DNA from: DASWIG01 sp965371445 | GTDB taxonomy: Bacteria > Acidobacteriota > Thermoanaerobaculia > Multivoradales > J023 | Reading direction: 5' to 3' | Assembly (NCBI GenBank): GCA_965371445.1 | Contig: CBDUYN010000159.1 | Location: forward strand, 1 to 24,217 | DNA length: 24,217 nucleotides | Shown: positions 16,404 through 24,079 of the stretch, piece by piece | How the letters are laid out: every line of letters begins with the position of its first letter | Numbering within the stretch: position 1 is the first letter of the stretch | Translations under genes and position numbers: made by a program | The notes under the pieces: model-generated | What the model saw: the letters and a program-made list of their open reading frames with translations, nothing else | Databases searched by the model: none | What the model was told of the DNA's origin: nothing

Positions 16404-17964
16404 CCTCGCCCGCGACCCGGTTGCCCCGGGCGTTGAAGTGGGTGTTGCGCAGATGGAAGCAATGCCGGATGCCGCGGTGGTGAGCCGAGCACTCTTGGCG
16501 CATCTCCGGCAGGAGGTCGAGATAGGGGATGTCCTGTTCCCCGAGCCAGCGGCCGATGCGTTCTTGAGGCAGGTTGCGCTGGAGAGGCCCGCGTCTCCTC
16601 GAACGCTGTTTCACGATTCTCCACAGCTCGTTGTTGAGCTGAAAATCGTCGGGAAGGATCTGGACGACGAGCGGCGTTTCGCCAGCCAGGCGCTTCATCT
16701 CCAGAAGCGCCGAGAAAAGGGCGGCGTAGCCGCTGGTGCTGTCCGGGTCGCAGACGGCCCGGGCGCGCCGGGCTTCGATCTGATAAAAACGCTCCGGACG
16801 AAAGCTCCCTTTCTCAAGCCGGGGGTCCTTGAGCCATGGGTACTCGGATTCGAGCTCCTCGCGCCGCTCGATCCTCCGGTCGAGGGCTTCGCCGGCGAGC
16901 GCCGCGACCGGGGTCGAGTCCTCGCTGGCCTGCTCTTCTACGAAAAGCCGGCCAAGGCGCATCGGTACGAGGTAGAGCAGGACGTTCCTGCGGTCCCAGA
17001 AGCTACGCAACCGTGGGTTCTCAACCTGGCTTCGCCGGGAGTCGGTGACGTCGTTGCCGACGAAGAGGTTGACGACGACGACGTCGGGGTTGAGTCGGAG
17101 GACCTCATGGCGCAGCAGGTGGAGGTACTCAAGGGGGCCGAGACCGGGGTAGCCGAAGTTGTAGACGTCGACCGAGCCCAGCTCGCGTTCCGCGACGGTC
17201 GAGAGGTGGTAGGCGTGGGGGACGATGCCGTAGCTGAAGGAGTCGCCGATCATCGCCACCACCGGACGCTCGGAGCGGGGCCTGAGCTCCGTGTCGTAGT
17301 AGGCCTGGGAGTTGAACGGGAAGCCGAAGCGGTATTCGCCGGGTTGGCGGATCATCTTCTGGGTCCAGACGAGACGGGCCGGCCGATCGCCGTTGCGGAC
17401 CAGGAGCTGTGAAGGGACGACGTAGCCCGCGAGGCGCAGGCCGGCCTCCAGGAGCACCAGGAAGAGGCAGAGGTTGAAGCCGATCAAGTCGACCGTGACG
17501 AGCCACTTCGGCAGCGACCGCGAGCCGAGGAAGAGCGTCGCCGCGAGAGCCAGTCCCCAGAGCGCGGCGGTGAGGCCCGCGGAGACTTGTAGGGTCTCCA
17601 GGCGAAACGGCTGCACGAAGACGAGGTGGGCGACGCTCCCGAGCACCGCGATCTCGAAAAGGTACCGCAGGCCCGTGCCGACCGCGGCGGCGCTCTGCCG
17701 CTTCTGTAGGATCCGGATCAAGGGCCACGCCGAGGCGAGAAGCGCCAGGCTGCCACAGATCAGGAAGAGGCGGATCCCCCAGACGTCGAGACCGAATTGC
17801 ACCTCCAGAAATCCGGGGTGGTCGAAGGTCTTGAGAATTGCCGCGACCGTCCCCCAGAGGGCGGCGAGGATTCCAAGCACGAGCGTCCCCCAGGCGATCC
17901 CCTGGCCCACCAAGAGAGGTGGCTTGGAGGGGGCGGACGGCGCCTCTTGCGATGGACTCTTCAT
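16363..17964 (-). CDS. Membrane-anchored SGNH-hydrolase-like protein
   Basis: This 533-residue protein has about five N-terminal transmembrane helices (within about 15-190), then a large extracytoplasmic SGNH/GDSL domain. Block I is MIGDSFSYG with Ser242 as the expected nucleophile; block III is the GND of LFVGNDVTDS; block V is NTHFNARGN with His509. The usual Asp two residues before that His is Asn507. Such membrane-SGNH fusions commonly add or remove O-acyl groups on surface polysaccharides, as AlgX/AlgJ-like and PatB-like proteins do. I chose the ATG at 17964 because TATGAT at 17980-17975 is a likely -10; the ATG at 17979 lies within it. Frames reaching 18150 would run into the divergent MurJ gene. 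There is no Shine-Dalgarno sequence. The 3' end overlaps YfhO convergently. Confidence 0.87.
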   Translation of the reverse strand: MKSPSQEAPSAPSKPPLLVGQGIAWGTLVLGILAALWGTVAAILKTFDHPGFLEVQFGLDVWGIRLFLICGSLALLASAWPLIRILQKRQSAAAVGTGLRYLFEIAVLGSVAHLVFVQPFRLETLQVSAGLTAALWGLALAATLFLGSRSLPKWLVTVDLIGFNLCLFLVLLEAGLRLAGYVVPSQLLVRNGDRPARLVWTQKMIRQPGEYRFGFPFNSQAYYDTELRPRSERPVVAMIGDSFSYGIVPHAYHLSTVAERELGSVDVYNFGYPGLGPLEYLHLLRHEVLRLNPDVVVVNLFVGNDVTDSRRSQVENPRLRSFWDRRNVLLYLVPMRLGRLFVEEQASEDSTPVAALAGEALDRRIERREELESEYPWLKDPRLEKGSFRPERFYQIEARRARAVCDPDSTSGYAALFSALLEMKRLAGETPLVVQILPDDFQLNNELWRIVKQRSRRRGPLQRNLPQERIGRWLGEQDIPYLDLLPEMRQECSAHHRGIRHCFHLRNTHFNARGNRVAGEAIAEFLRPFLDRR

Positions 17965-17974
17965 GGGCCGGCGG

Positions 17975-17980
17975 ATCATA
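17975..17980 (-). promoter_or_regulatory. -10 element of the SGNH gene, close to the start codon
   Basis: Minus-strand TATGAT (five of six to TATAAT) is separated from the ATG at 17964 by 10 nt, so the transcript would have a leader of only a few bases. No -35 or Shine-Dalgarno sequence is seen. It shares an 82-bp divergent gap with the MurJ gene. Confidence 0.4.
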
Positions 17981-18029
17981 GCCAATCCGTCCGGGGCCGA
18001 CAACCGGCGTGCCGCGGCGTAGGGATTTG

Positions 18030-18038
18030 TGATATCAC
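18030..18038 (+). promoter_or_regulatory. Extended -10 of the MurJ gene, leaderless arrangement
   Basis: TGATATCAC fits TGn plus TATCAC and ends 8 nt before the ATG at 18047, so transcription would start at or next to the start codon. The lack of any Shine-Dalgarno sequence agrees. An in-frame GTG at 18029 lies within the element and is less likely to be used. Confidence 0.4.
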
Positions 18039-18046
18039 CCCGAACG

Positions 18047-19729
18047 ATGAGCTCCGCAGACCGTTCCGCCCGTCCGAGCGGCGCCCGCCTGGTCGCCGCG
18101 GGGATCTTGACGAGCCGCGTCTTCGGCCTCGTGCGCCAGAAGGCCTTCACCTGGTTTTTTGGCGCCGGGGCCTACCTCGACGTCGTGCAGACCGCCCTGC
18201 GCCTGCCGAACGCGTTGCAGAACCTCCTCGGCGAGCAGACCCTTTCGGCGGCCTTCATCCCGATCTACTCAAGGCTCCTCGCCGAGGACCGGCGTGAGGA
18301 GGCGGGCCGCTTCGCGGGCGCCGTCTTCGGCCTCCTGGTGGCGGCGGCGAGCGTCCTGGTGATCCTGGGGGTGGTCTTCGCGCGGCCGATCGTCTCGACG
18401 TTCGCCGCCGGCTTCCTGCTCGACGCCGAACGGGTGGCGGCGGGCGAGATGACTCTCGACCGTCTGGAGCTCAGCATCCGGGCCGTGCGCCTCGTCTTTC
18501 CCATGACCGGGATCCTGGTGCTCTCGGCCTGGGCCCTGGGTGTGCTCAACTCCCACCGCCGTTTCCTCGTCTCCTACATGGCGCCGGTGGCGTGGAACGT
18601 CGCGATCCTGGCGGCGCTCGGTGGAGTCGCGGCGCAGGCGCACCGCTTCTTCGAGCCCGCCGGGGCGTCGAGCGACGAGGTCACCCGCTGGGTGCTCGCC
18701 ACCTGCGCCGGGGCGCTCGTCGGCGGTGTCTTCCAGTTCGCCGTTCAGCTGCCGCTGGTGTTCCGGCTCATGGGATCCCTTCGCCTCTCGCTCCGGCCGC
18801 TCGCCGTGCCGGGGGTCCGCGACGCGCTTCGCGCCTTCGGTCCGGCGCTCATGGGACGCGGCGTCGTCCAACTCACCCTTTACGTCAACCTCTTTCTTGC
18901 CAGCTTCCTACGGGAGGGGGCCCCCGGAGTGCTCCAGCTGGCGGGGCTCCTCGTCAACCTGCCGCTCGCCGCTTTCGGCATGTCGGTGGCGGCGGCGGAG
19001 CTGCCGGAGCTGTCGCGGGCGGGCGAGGAGGCGTCGGCCGAGGTCAGCCGCCGCCTGGGGAGGGCGCTTCGACAAAGCGCTTTCGTCCTCTGCCCGGCGA
19101 CGGTCGGCTTTCTGGCCTTCGGCTTTCTCGTGGCGGGTCTGTTCGCCGGCGGACAGTTCACGATCGAGGGGACGTGGCTCGTCTACGCGGTGCTCCTGGG
19201 CTACACCCTGGGGCTTCCCGCGACCGCCACCTCCCGGATTTTGCAGAACACGTTTTTTGCCCTGCGCGACACCCGGACGCCGGCCCGGATCGCGGCCGTA
19301 CGCCTCGTCGCCGGTGCGGGCCTGGGAAGCGCCCTGATGCTCGTGCTCGACCGCTTCCCGGTGGCCGCCGCCGTCGGTCTCGAACGCTCCCCGGACGGCC
19401 TCTACTTCGGCGCCGTGGGCCTTTCGCTGGCCGCGGCGGTGGGCGACTGGGTCGAGGTGACGCTCCTGCGCCGTAAGCTTGGGGAGCGGCTTCCGGGGCT
19501 CCGGCTGCCGCTCGGCGCGGTGGGCCGGCTCTTCGCGGCGGCCGCTCTCCTGGCGCTGCCGGCGGCCGGCCTGTGGCTTTTGACGAGCCGAGTGCTGCCG
19601 GGGCTCGCGGTGGCCTGGCAGGCGCTGGTCGTCCTGCCGGTCTACGCCGCCGCCTACCTGGGCTTCGCGGCCTGGCGCCGGATGGAGGAGCTCGAGTTGT
19701 GGCTCGGGCGGATCTTTCGGCGCTCCTAG
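18047..19729 (+). CDS. murJ: MurJ-type lipid II / polyprenyl-linked glycan flippase
   Basis: This 560-residue MOP-superfamily protein has about 14 transmembrane segments and moves lipid-linked precursors across the inner membrane. The N-terminus carries the family signature: SRVFGLVRQKAF (about 23-34), FGAGAYLDVVQTALRLP and QNLLGEQTLSAAFIPIYSRL (about 58-77). Further helices include VFPMTGILVLSAWALGVLNSHRRF and LLGYTLGLPATATSRILQNTFFALRDTRTP, both typical of MurJ. Length is slightly above the E. coli protein (about 510). Whether it is the housekeeping MurJ or a paralogue for the neighbouring glycan cluster cannot be told; no other peptidoglycan gene is here. The ATG at 18047 sits 8 nt after a -10 element and has no Shine-Dalgarno. 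The gene is divergent from the SGNH gene. Confidence 0.92.
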   Translation: MSSADRSARPSGARLVAAGILTSRVFGLVRQKAFTWFFGAGAYLDVVQTALRLPNALQNLLGEQTLSAAFIPIYSRLLAEDRREEAGRFAGAVFGLLVAAASVLVILGVVFARPIVSTFAAGFLLDAERVAAGEMTLDRLELSIRAVRLVFPMTGILVLSAWALGVLNSHRRFLVSYMAPVAWNVAILAALGGVAAQAHRFFEPAGASSDEVTRWVLATCAGALVGGVFQFAVQLPLVFRLMGSLRLSLRPLAVPGVRDALRAFGPALMGRGVVQLTLYVNLFLASFLREGAPGVLQLAGLLVNLPLAAFGMSVAAAELPELSRAGEEASAEVSRRLGRALRQSAFVLCPATVGFLAFGFLVAGLFAGGQFTIEGTWLVYAVLLGYTLGLPATATSRILQNTFFALRDTRTPARIAAVRLVAGAGLGSALMLVLDRFPVAAAVGLERSPDGLYFGAVGLSLAAAVGDWVEVTLLRRKLGERLPGLRLPLGAVGRLFAAAALLALPAAGLWLLTSRVLPGLAVAWQALVVLPVYAAAYLGFAAWRRMEELELWLGRIFRRS

Positions 19730-19754
19730 GTCAACCACCGGGGCCCGATCGTCG

Positions 19755-19760
19755 TAGAAT
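19755..19760 (+). promoter_or_regulatory. -10 element of the transglutaminase/TPR gene
   Basis: TAGAAT lies in the 41-bp gap after MurJ and is separated from the ATG at 19771 by 10 nt, so a transcript would be nearly leaderless. No Shine-Dalgarno sequence is seen. The element is preceded by CG rather than TG, so it is not an extended -10. Confidence 0.35.
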
Positions 19761-19770
19761 GGGATGGACG

Positions 19771-20919
19771 ATGCCGAGAAGAGATCAGGACCGACGTGGG
19801 CTGCGGCCCGGTTTCGCCCTGGCGCTGATGGCGACGGGTTGGCTGTCGGCTTGTTCGTCCACGCAGCTTCTCTTCATGGATCGCCAGCAACTGGCCGCCG
19901 CGTTGCGCGACCGGGGTGTCGACCCGGCTCAGGTCGTGCTGCCCTACGCCGTGACCGACGAGATGCAGGCCTGGGCCGCGGAGGTCATCCACCGGACCGC
20001 CTTGCCCGAGGACAAGCTCGTCCGGATCCAACAGGGCCTCCTCGATCCCAAGCGGTTGACGGTGCAGTATCAATGGGGCTACACCGGCACGGCCTCGGAG
20101 GTCTTCGAGGGCCGCCAGGCGAACTGTCTCGCTTTTACCAACCTGTTCGTCGGCATGGCGCGCAGCGTCGGCGTCCCTGTCCACTTCCTGGCGGTGGCCG
20201 ACGTCGAGAGCTATCGGCGCGAAGGCGACCTGGTGGTGATCTCCGACCACATCGCGGTGGGCTACGGCGACGCCCGCCACCAGCGGATCTTCGACTTCTC
20301 GGAGAACCCGCCCGACGACTACCGCAACTTCAACAAGATCTCGGACTTGACGGCGATCGCCATGTTCCATTCCAACCGCGGTGCCGAGGCCCTGCAGGCC
20401 GGTTTCGTCGAGCTCTCGGTCGACTGGCTGGAGATGGCCGTACGCATCGATCCGGACATGACCAACGCCTGGGTCAACCTCGGTGTGGCGCGGCGCCGCA
20501 ACGGCGATCTCGACGCCGCGGAGGAGGCCTACCGCAAGGCGCTCGCAATGGATCCGGGGGTCTATTCGGCGTATCAGAACCTGGCCTCGCTGCTGCGCAT
20601 GCAGAACCGCCACGAGGAGGCGAGAGCCTATGAGGCCGCGCTCGCCAAGAGGCCGAACCGCAACCCCTTCACCTATCTCTCCCTGGGCGACGTCAGCCTC
20701 CTCGGCGGCCGCTACGAGGAGGCCGAGAGGCTCTATCGCAGGTCCCTGAGGCTCGAGTCCCAGAATGCCGACGCCTACGCCGCCCTCGGCCAACTGGCCG
20801 TGTCGCAGGGCGACCTCGGGCGGGCTCGCAGGATGCTCAGGAAGGCCCAGAAGGTCGACGCCGAGAATCCCCGGACCCGACGGCTCGCCGCGAGGCTCCG
20901 GCCGGGCGGCTCCGGGTAG
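19771..20919 (+). CDS. Lipoprotein with transglutaminase-like and TPR domains
   Basis: This 382-residue protein has a signal peptide with lipobox LSAC (Cys at about residue 28), so it should be anchored in the periplasm or outer membrane. Residues about 70-200 form a transglutaminase-like domain with a complete Cys-His-Asp triad: C119 in ANCLAFTNLF, H160 in SDHIAVG and D175 in IFDFSEN. Residues about 210-375 are tetratricopeptide repeats, for example AWVNLGVARRRNGDLDAAEE and AYAALGQLAVSQGDLGRARR. Triads of this type act as peptidases or amide-forming enzymes; the substrate is unknown. The ATG at 19771 lies 10 nt after TAGAAT; an in-frame ATG at 19759 overlaps that element. It follows MurJ by 41 bp and precedes the oxoprolinase-like gene by 31 bp. 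Confidence 0.88.
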   Translation: MPRRDQDRRGLRPGFALALMATGWLSACSSTQLLFMDRQQLAAALRDRGVDPAQVVLPYAVTDEMQAWAAEVIHRTALPEDKLVRIQQGLLDPKRLTVQYQWGYTGTASEVFEGRQANCLAFTNLFVGMARSVGVPVHFLAVADVESYRREGDLVVISDHIAVGYGDARHQRIFDFSENPPDDYRNFNKISDLTAIAMFHSNRGAEALQAGFVELSVDWLEMAVRIDPDMTNAWVNLGVARRRNGDLDAAEEAYRKALAMDPGVYSAYQNLASLLRMQNRHEEARAYEAALAKRPNRNPFTYLSLGDVSLLGGRYEEAERLYRRSLRLESQNADAYAALGQLAVSQGDLGRARRMLRKAQKVDAENPRTRRLAARLRPGGSG

Positions 20920-20950
20920 GGCGGCGCCAGAAGCTCGACGAGACGTGACG

Positions 20951-23173
20951 ATGGCGAAAAACGCTGGCGGGACCGGTGTGTGGTCCGTCTGGGTCGACAC
21001 CGGCGGGACGTTTACCGACTGCCTGGCGATCGATCCCGGCGGACGGCTGCACCGCGCCAAGGTGCTGTCGAGCTCGGCGTTGCGGGCCAGGGTCGGGCGC
21101 GTTCGCGGCCGGCGCCTCGACTACGAGGCACCCTGGCAGGTGGTCGACGGCTTCGCCGACGGCGCCCGCCTCTTCGGGCTCGCTCCGCAGCCAGTCGTCG
21201 TCGCCGGCAGCCGCGGCAGCGCCCGGCGCCTCGATCTTGAGTCACCGGTCGAGGCCGAGCCCGGCACGGCCTTCGAGATCCGCTTCGGCGAGGAGGCACC
21301 GGTCCTGGCGGCGCGCTGGGTCACGGGGACGGCGGCCAGGCAGCCGTTGCCGCCCCTCGTCCTGCGCCTCGCCACCACCCAGGGTACCAACGCCTTGCTG
21401 GAGCGTCGCGGTGCGAAGACGGTGCTTTTCATCACCCGCGGCTTCGCGGACCTCCTGCGAATCGGCAACCAGCAGCGCCGCGACCTCTTCGCCCTGGACG
21501 TCCGCCGTCCGGCGCCACTCTACGACGCGGTCGTCGAGGTGGCCGAGCGCGTCACGGCCGACGGCGAGGTGCTGAGCGAGCTCGACCCCGACAGCCTCGC
21601 CGGCCGCGTCGAGGAGCTCCTCGACGCCGACTTCCGCTCGGCCGCGATCGCGCTTCTAAACAGCTACCGCAACCCGGTCCACGAGGAGGCGCTGGCGGCG
21701 TTTCTCGCCCGGCAAGGCTTCGCCTACACGGCGGCTTCGGCGGCGCTCGCGCCGCTCATCAAGATCCTGCCGCGGGCCGAGACCGCGGTCGTCGACGCCT
21801 ATCTCATGCCGATCATCGACGCTTACCTCGAAAGGGTGAAAAGCGCCGTAGGGGAGAGCCGCGTCCAGGTGATGACGAGCGCCGGGGGGCTGGTACGCGC
21901 CGAGCTCTATCGCGCCAAGGACAGCCTGCTCTCGGGTCCGGCGGGAGGCGTCGTCGGGGCGGCCGAGAGCGGCCGTGCCTGCGGCTTCGAGCGGCTTATC
22001 GCCTTCGACATGGGCGGCACCTCGACCGACGTCTCGCGCTTCGACGGCGACTACGAGTACCTCTTCGAGCACCGCGTGGGCGACGCGACGCTCGCCGCCC
22101 CGGCGCTCGCCATCGAGACGGTGGCGGCCGGCGGCGGCTCGATCTGCTGGCTCGACGGACCGCAGCTCAAGGTCGGACCGCGCAGCGCCGGCGCCGACCC
22201 GGGACCCGCCTGCTACGGCGTCGGCGGCCCCCTGACGCTGACCGACGTCAACCTCCTGCTCGGACGACTCGACCCGACGCGCATCGGCATCCCGATCGAC
22301 GAGGCGGCGGCCGAGCGCGCGGCCGAGGAGCTGCGCGGCCAGTTGCCGTCCTCGACCGAGCGTCCACGCGAGGACGTCCTCGAGGGATTCCTCCTGATCG
22401 CCGACGAGCGCATGGCCGACGCCGTACGCCGCATCTCGGTACGCCGCGGCTACGACCCGCGCCGCTACGCTCTCGTGGCCTTCGGCGGCGCCGGCGGTCA
22501 GCACGCCTGCGCCCTGGCGGAGCTGCTCGGCATGACGACCGTGATCCTGCCGCGCGACGCCGGGCTTCTAAGCGCCCTCGGGCTCGGCGCGGCGGTGGTC
22601 GAGCGCTTCGCCCAGCGCCAGGTGCTGCGTCCGCTTGCCGAGGCGGCGGCGACGCTTGCCGGAGAGCTCGACGAGCTGGCCGAGCAGGCGGTCTCCGAGG
22701 TGGCCGCCGAGGGGATCGAGAGGGGCGAGATCGAGGTGCGCCGCCGTGTTGCCTTCTTACGCTTCGCGGGACAGGAGACCTCCGTCGAGGTCCCGGCGAC
22801 GGAGGTCGCGACGCTCGGCGACGCGTTCGGCGAGCGCTACGAGGCGCTCTACGGCTACCGTCCGGCCGAGCGCCCGATCGAGGTGGAATCGCTGCGCGTC
22901 GTGGCGTCGTCGCGTCCGCCGGAGCGCGGCGAGACGGAGGCCGAGGGCGAGGCGCACCCGGCGCAAAGCGACGGCAAGCGCCGCGTCTACTTCGGCGGCG
23001 AGTGGCGCGACGTGTCGATTTTCGACCGCGACGCCCTGCGCTCGGGCGCCGAGCTTTCGGGACCGGCGCTGGTCTTCGACGCCCATTCCTCACTCGTGCT
23101 GGCCCCGGGCTGGTCGGCGCGGCTTCTTTCGGGCGGCTCCGTCGTCGCCCGCCGGGACGAGCAAGAAGCCTGA
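20951..23173 (+). CDS. 5-oxoprolinase / hydantoinase A-type protein without B domain
   Basis: This 740-residue protein belongs to the HyuA side of the oxoprolinase/hydantoinase/acetone carboxylase family, which uses ATP to activate a cyclic amide or ketone. The N-terminal ATPase-like motif is VDTGGTFTDCLAID (about 15-28). LATTQGTNALLERRGAKTV (about 140-158), LPRAETAVVDAYLMPI, FDMGGTSTDVSRFDG (about 353-367), AAGGGSICW, GPRSAGADPGPACYG and AFGGAGGQHACALAELL follow. The extra segment KVLSSSALR plus an EEAPVLAARWVTG region recalls the long fused oxoprolinases (A plus B, about 1250 residues). Here the frame stops where the B half would begin, and no HyuB follows; the next gene starts 3 bp later. 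It is therefore either a stand-alone A protein or paired with a distant B. The ATG at 20951 fits the domain start; its ribosome-binding site is weak. Confidence 0.88.
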   Translation: MAKNAGGTGVWSVWVDTGGTFTDCLAIDPGGRLHRAKVLSSSALRARVGRVRGRRLDYEAPWQVVDGFADGARLFGLAPQPVVVAGSRGSARRLDLESPVEAEPGTAFEIRFGEEAPVLAARWVTGTAARQPLPPLVLRLATTQGTNALLERRGAKTVLFITRGFADLLRIGNQQRRDLFALDVRRPAPLYDAVVEVAERVTADGEVLSELDPDSLAGRVEELLDADFRSAAIALLNSYRNPVHEEALAAFLARQGFAYTAASAALAPLIKILPRAETAVVDAYLMPIIDAYLERVKSAVGESRVQVMTSAGGLVRAELYRAKDSLLSGPAGGVVGAAESGRACGFERLIAFDMGGTSTDVSRFDGDYEYLFEHRVGDATLAAPALAIETVAAGGGSICWLDGPQLKVGPRSAGADPGPACYGVGGPLTLTDVNLLLGRLDPTRIGIPIDEAAAERAAEELRGQLPSSTERPREDVLEGFLLIADERMADAVRRISVRRGYDPRRYALVAFGGAGGQHACALAELLGMTTVILPRDAGLLSALGLGAAVVERFAQRQVLRPLAEAAATLAGELDELAEQAVSEVAAEGIERGEIEVRRRVAFLRFAGQETSVEVPATEVATLGDAFGERYEALYGYRPAERPIEVESLRVVASSRPPERGETEAEGEAHPAQSDGKRRVYFGGEWRDVSIFDRDALRSGAELSGPALVFDAHSSLVLAPGWSARLLSGGSVVARRDEQEA

Positions 23174-23176
23174 TCC

Positions 23177-24019
23177 ATGATCGAGGCGGAGACCTTCTAC
23201 CAGGAAATCCGAACGGGCTCTTCGCTGCCGCTCCTCGTCGGCGGAAGCGACGGCAAGCGCTACGTCGTGAAGCTGGGCGGAGGCGGCGACGGTGTGCTGG
23301 CGCATGCCGTCGACTGGCTCTCGACGAGGCTTGCCCAGTGGCTCGAGATCCCCGTCCTCGAGCCTGTGCTCATGAGGGTCCCGAGCGGCTTCGCGCAAGA
23401 GGACTGGGATCCGGAGATCCGCGAGTTGGTGGAGAAAAGCGTCGGGGTCCATCTCGCGACCGAGTATCGGGAAGACGCGCGGACCTACGGTGACGAGGAC
23501 GAAGGAGCGGTCGAGAAGTCCTTGAAGGGTCTCGTCTTCCTCTACGACCTCTTCTTGCTGAACGTCGACCGGGGGTCGGCGAATCCGAACATGATCTTGA
23601 GCGGCGACCAGCTCTGGTGCCTGGACTTCTCGTCGTCGATGGCGATGCACCGCGTCCTGGGCCGGGAGTTGAAGCAGGAGCTGCCGTTCTTGCGGCAGCT
23701 CCAAAAGCACCCCTTCCGCTCCCGGAAGGTCGACAAGTACAACTTCGTCAGGAAGGTCAAGGCGATCGGCGACGAGAAGCTCGCCGAGGCGGTCGGCGAG
23801 CTGCCCGAGGAGTGGGTGTCGCAGTTGTTCCCCGGTGAGGACGTCGCGGCGGCGAGGGGGCGGGTCCTCGAAAGGCTGATCGGTACGAGGGAGCAGGTGA
23901 ACGTGGTGGTGAGACGCCTCGACGTGTTGAGGGTCCTCAAAGTCGAGACGGAGGAGGAGCGGCGGGAGCAGGTCCTTCGCAACAAGGAGGCTCTCGAGCG
24001 TCTGGTCGGTAAGATCTGA
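23177..24019 (+). CDS. HipA-like kinase family protein
   Basis: This 280-residue protein resembles the compact HipA-like kinase group (HipA_2), not the full-length HipA toxin. K32 in GKRYVVKLGG is the likely ATP-binding lysine. D131 in LLNVDRGSANPNMIL matches the catalytic NxDR...NPN loop. D150 in LWCLDFSSSM matches the metal-binding DFG-like position. A helical region follows (about 200-280). The kinase core is therefore complete, so it may phosphorylate a protein or small molecule; the target is unknown, and no HipB-like DNA-binding partner is adjacent. The ATG at 23177 lies 3 bp after the oxoprolinase-like stop, indicating translational coupling. A strong hairpin 19 bp after the stop probably ends the operon. 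Confidence 0.85.
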   Translation: MIEAETFYQEIRTGSSLPLLVGGSDGKRYVVKLGGGGDGVLAHAVDWLSTRLAQWLEIPVLEPVLMRVPSGFAQEDWDPEIRELVEKSVGVHLATEYREDARTYGDEDEGAVEKSLKGLVFLYDLFLLNVDRGSANPNMILSGDQLWCLDFSSSMAMHRVLGRELKQELPFLRQLQKHPFRSRKVDKYNFVRKVKAIGDEKLAEAVGELPEEWVSQLFPGEDVAAARGRVLERLIGTREQVNVVVRRLDVLRVLKVETEEERREQVLRNKEALERLVGKI

Positions 24020-24037
24020 GCGCTGCTGGGTCTTCTT

Positions 24038-24079
24038 GGACAGAGGTGCGGGGTCCGCACTTCTGTCCTGGAGCTTTTT
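24038..24079 (+). terminator. Putative Rho-independent terminator after the HipA-like gene
   Basis: A 14-bp stem (24038-24051 with 24055-24068, one G-T wobble) closes a GGT loop and is followed by TTTTT at 24075-24079. The T-run begins six bases after the stem, further than ideal. The hairpin is also the first unit of the 42-bp repeat array, so it may be a repeat used as a terminator. Confidence 0.5.
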
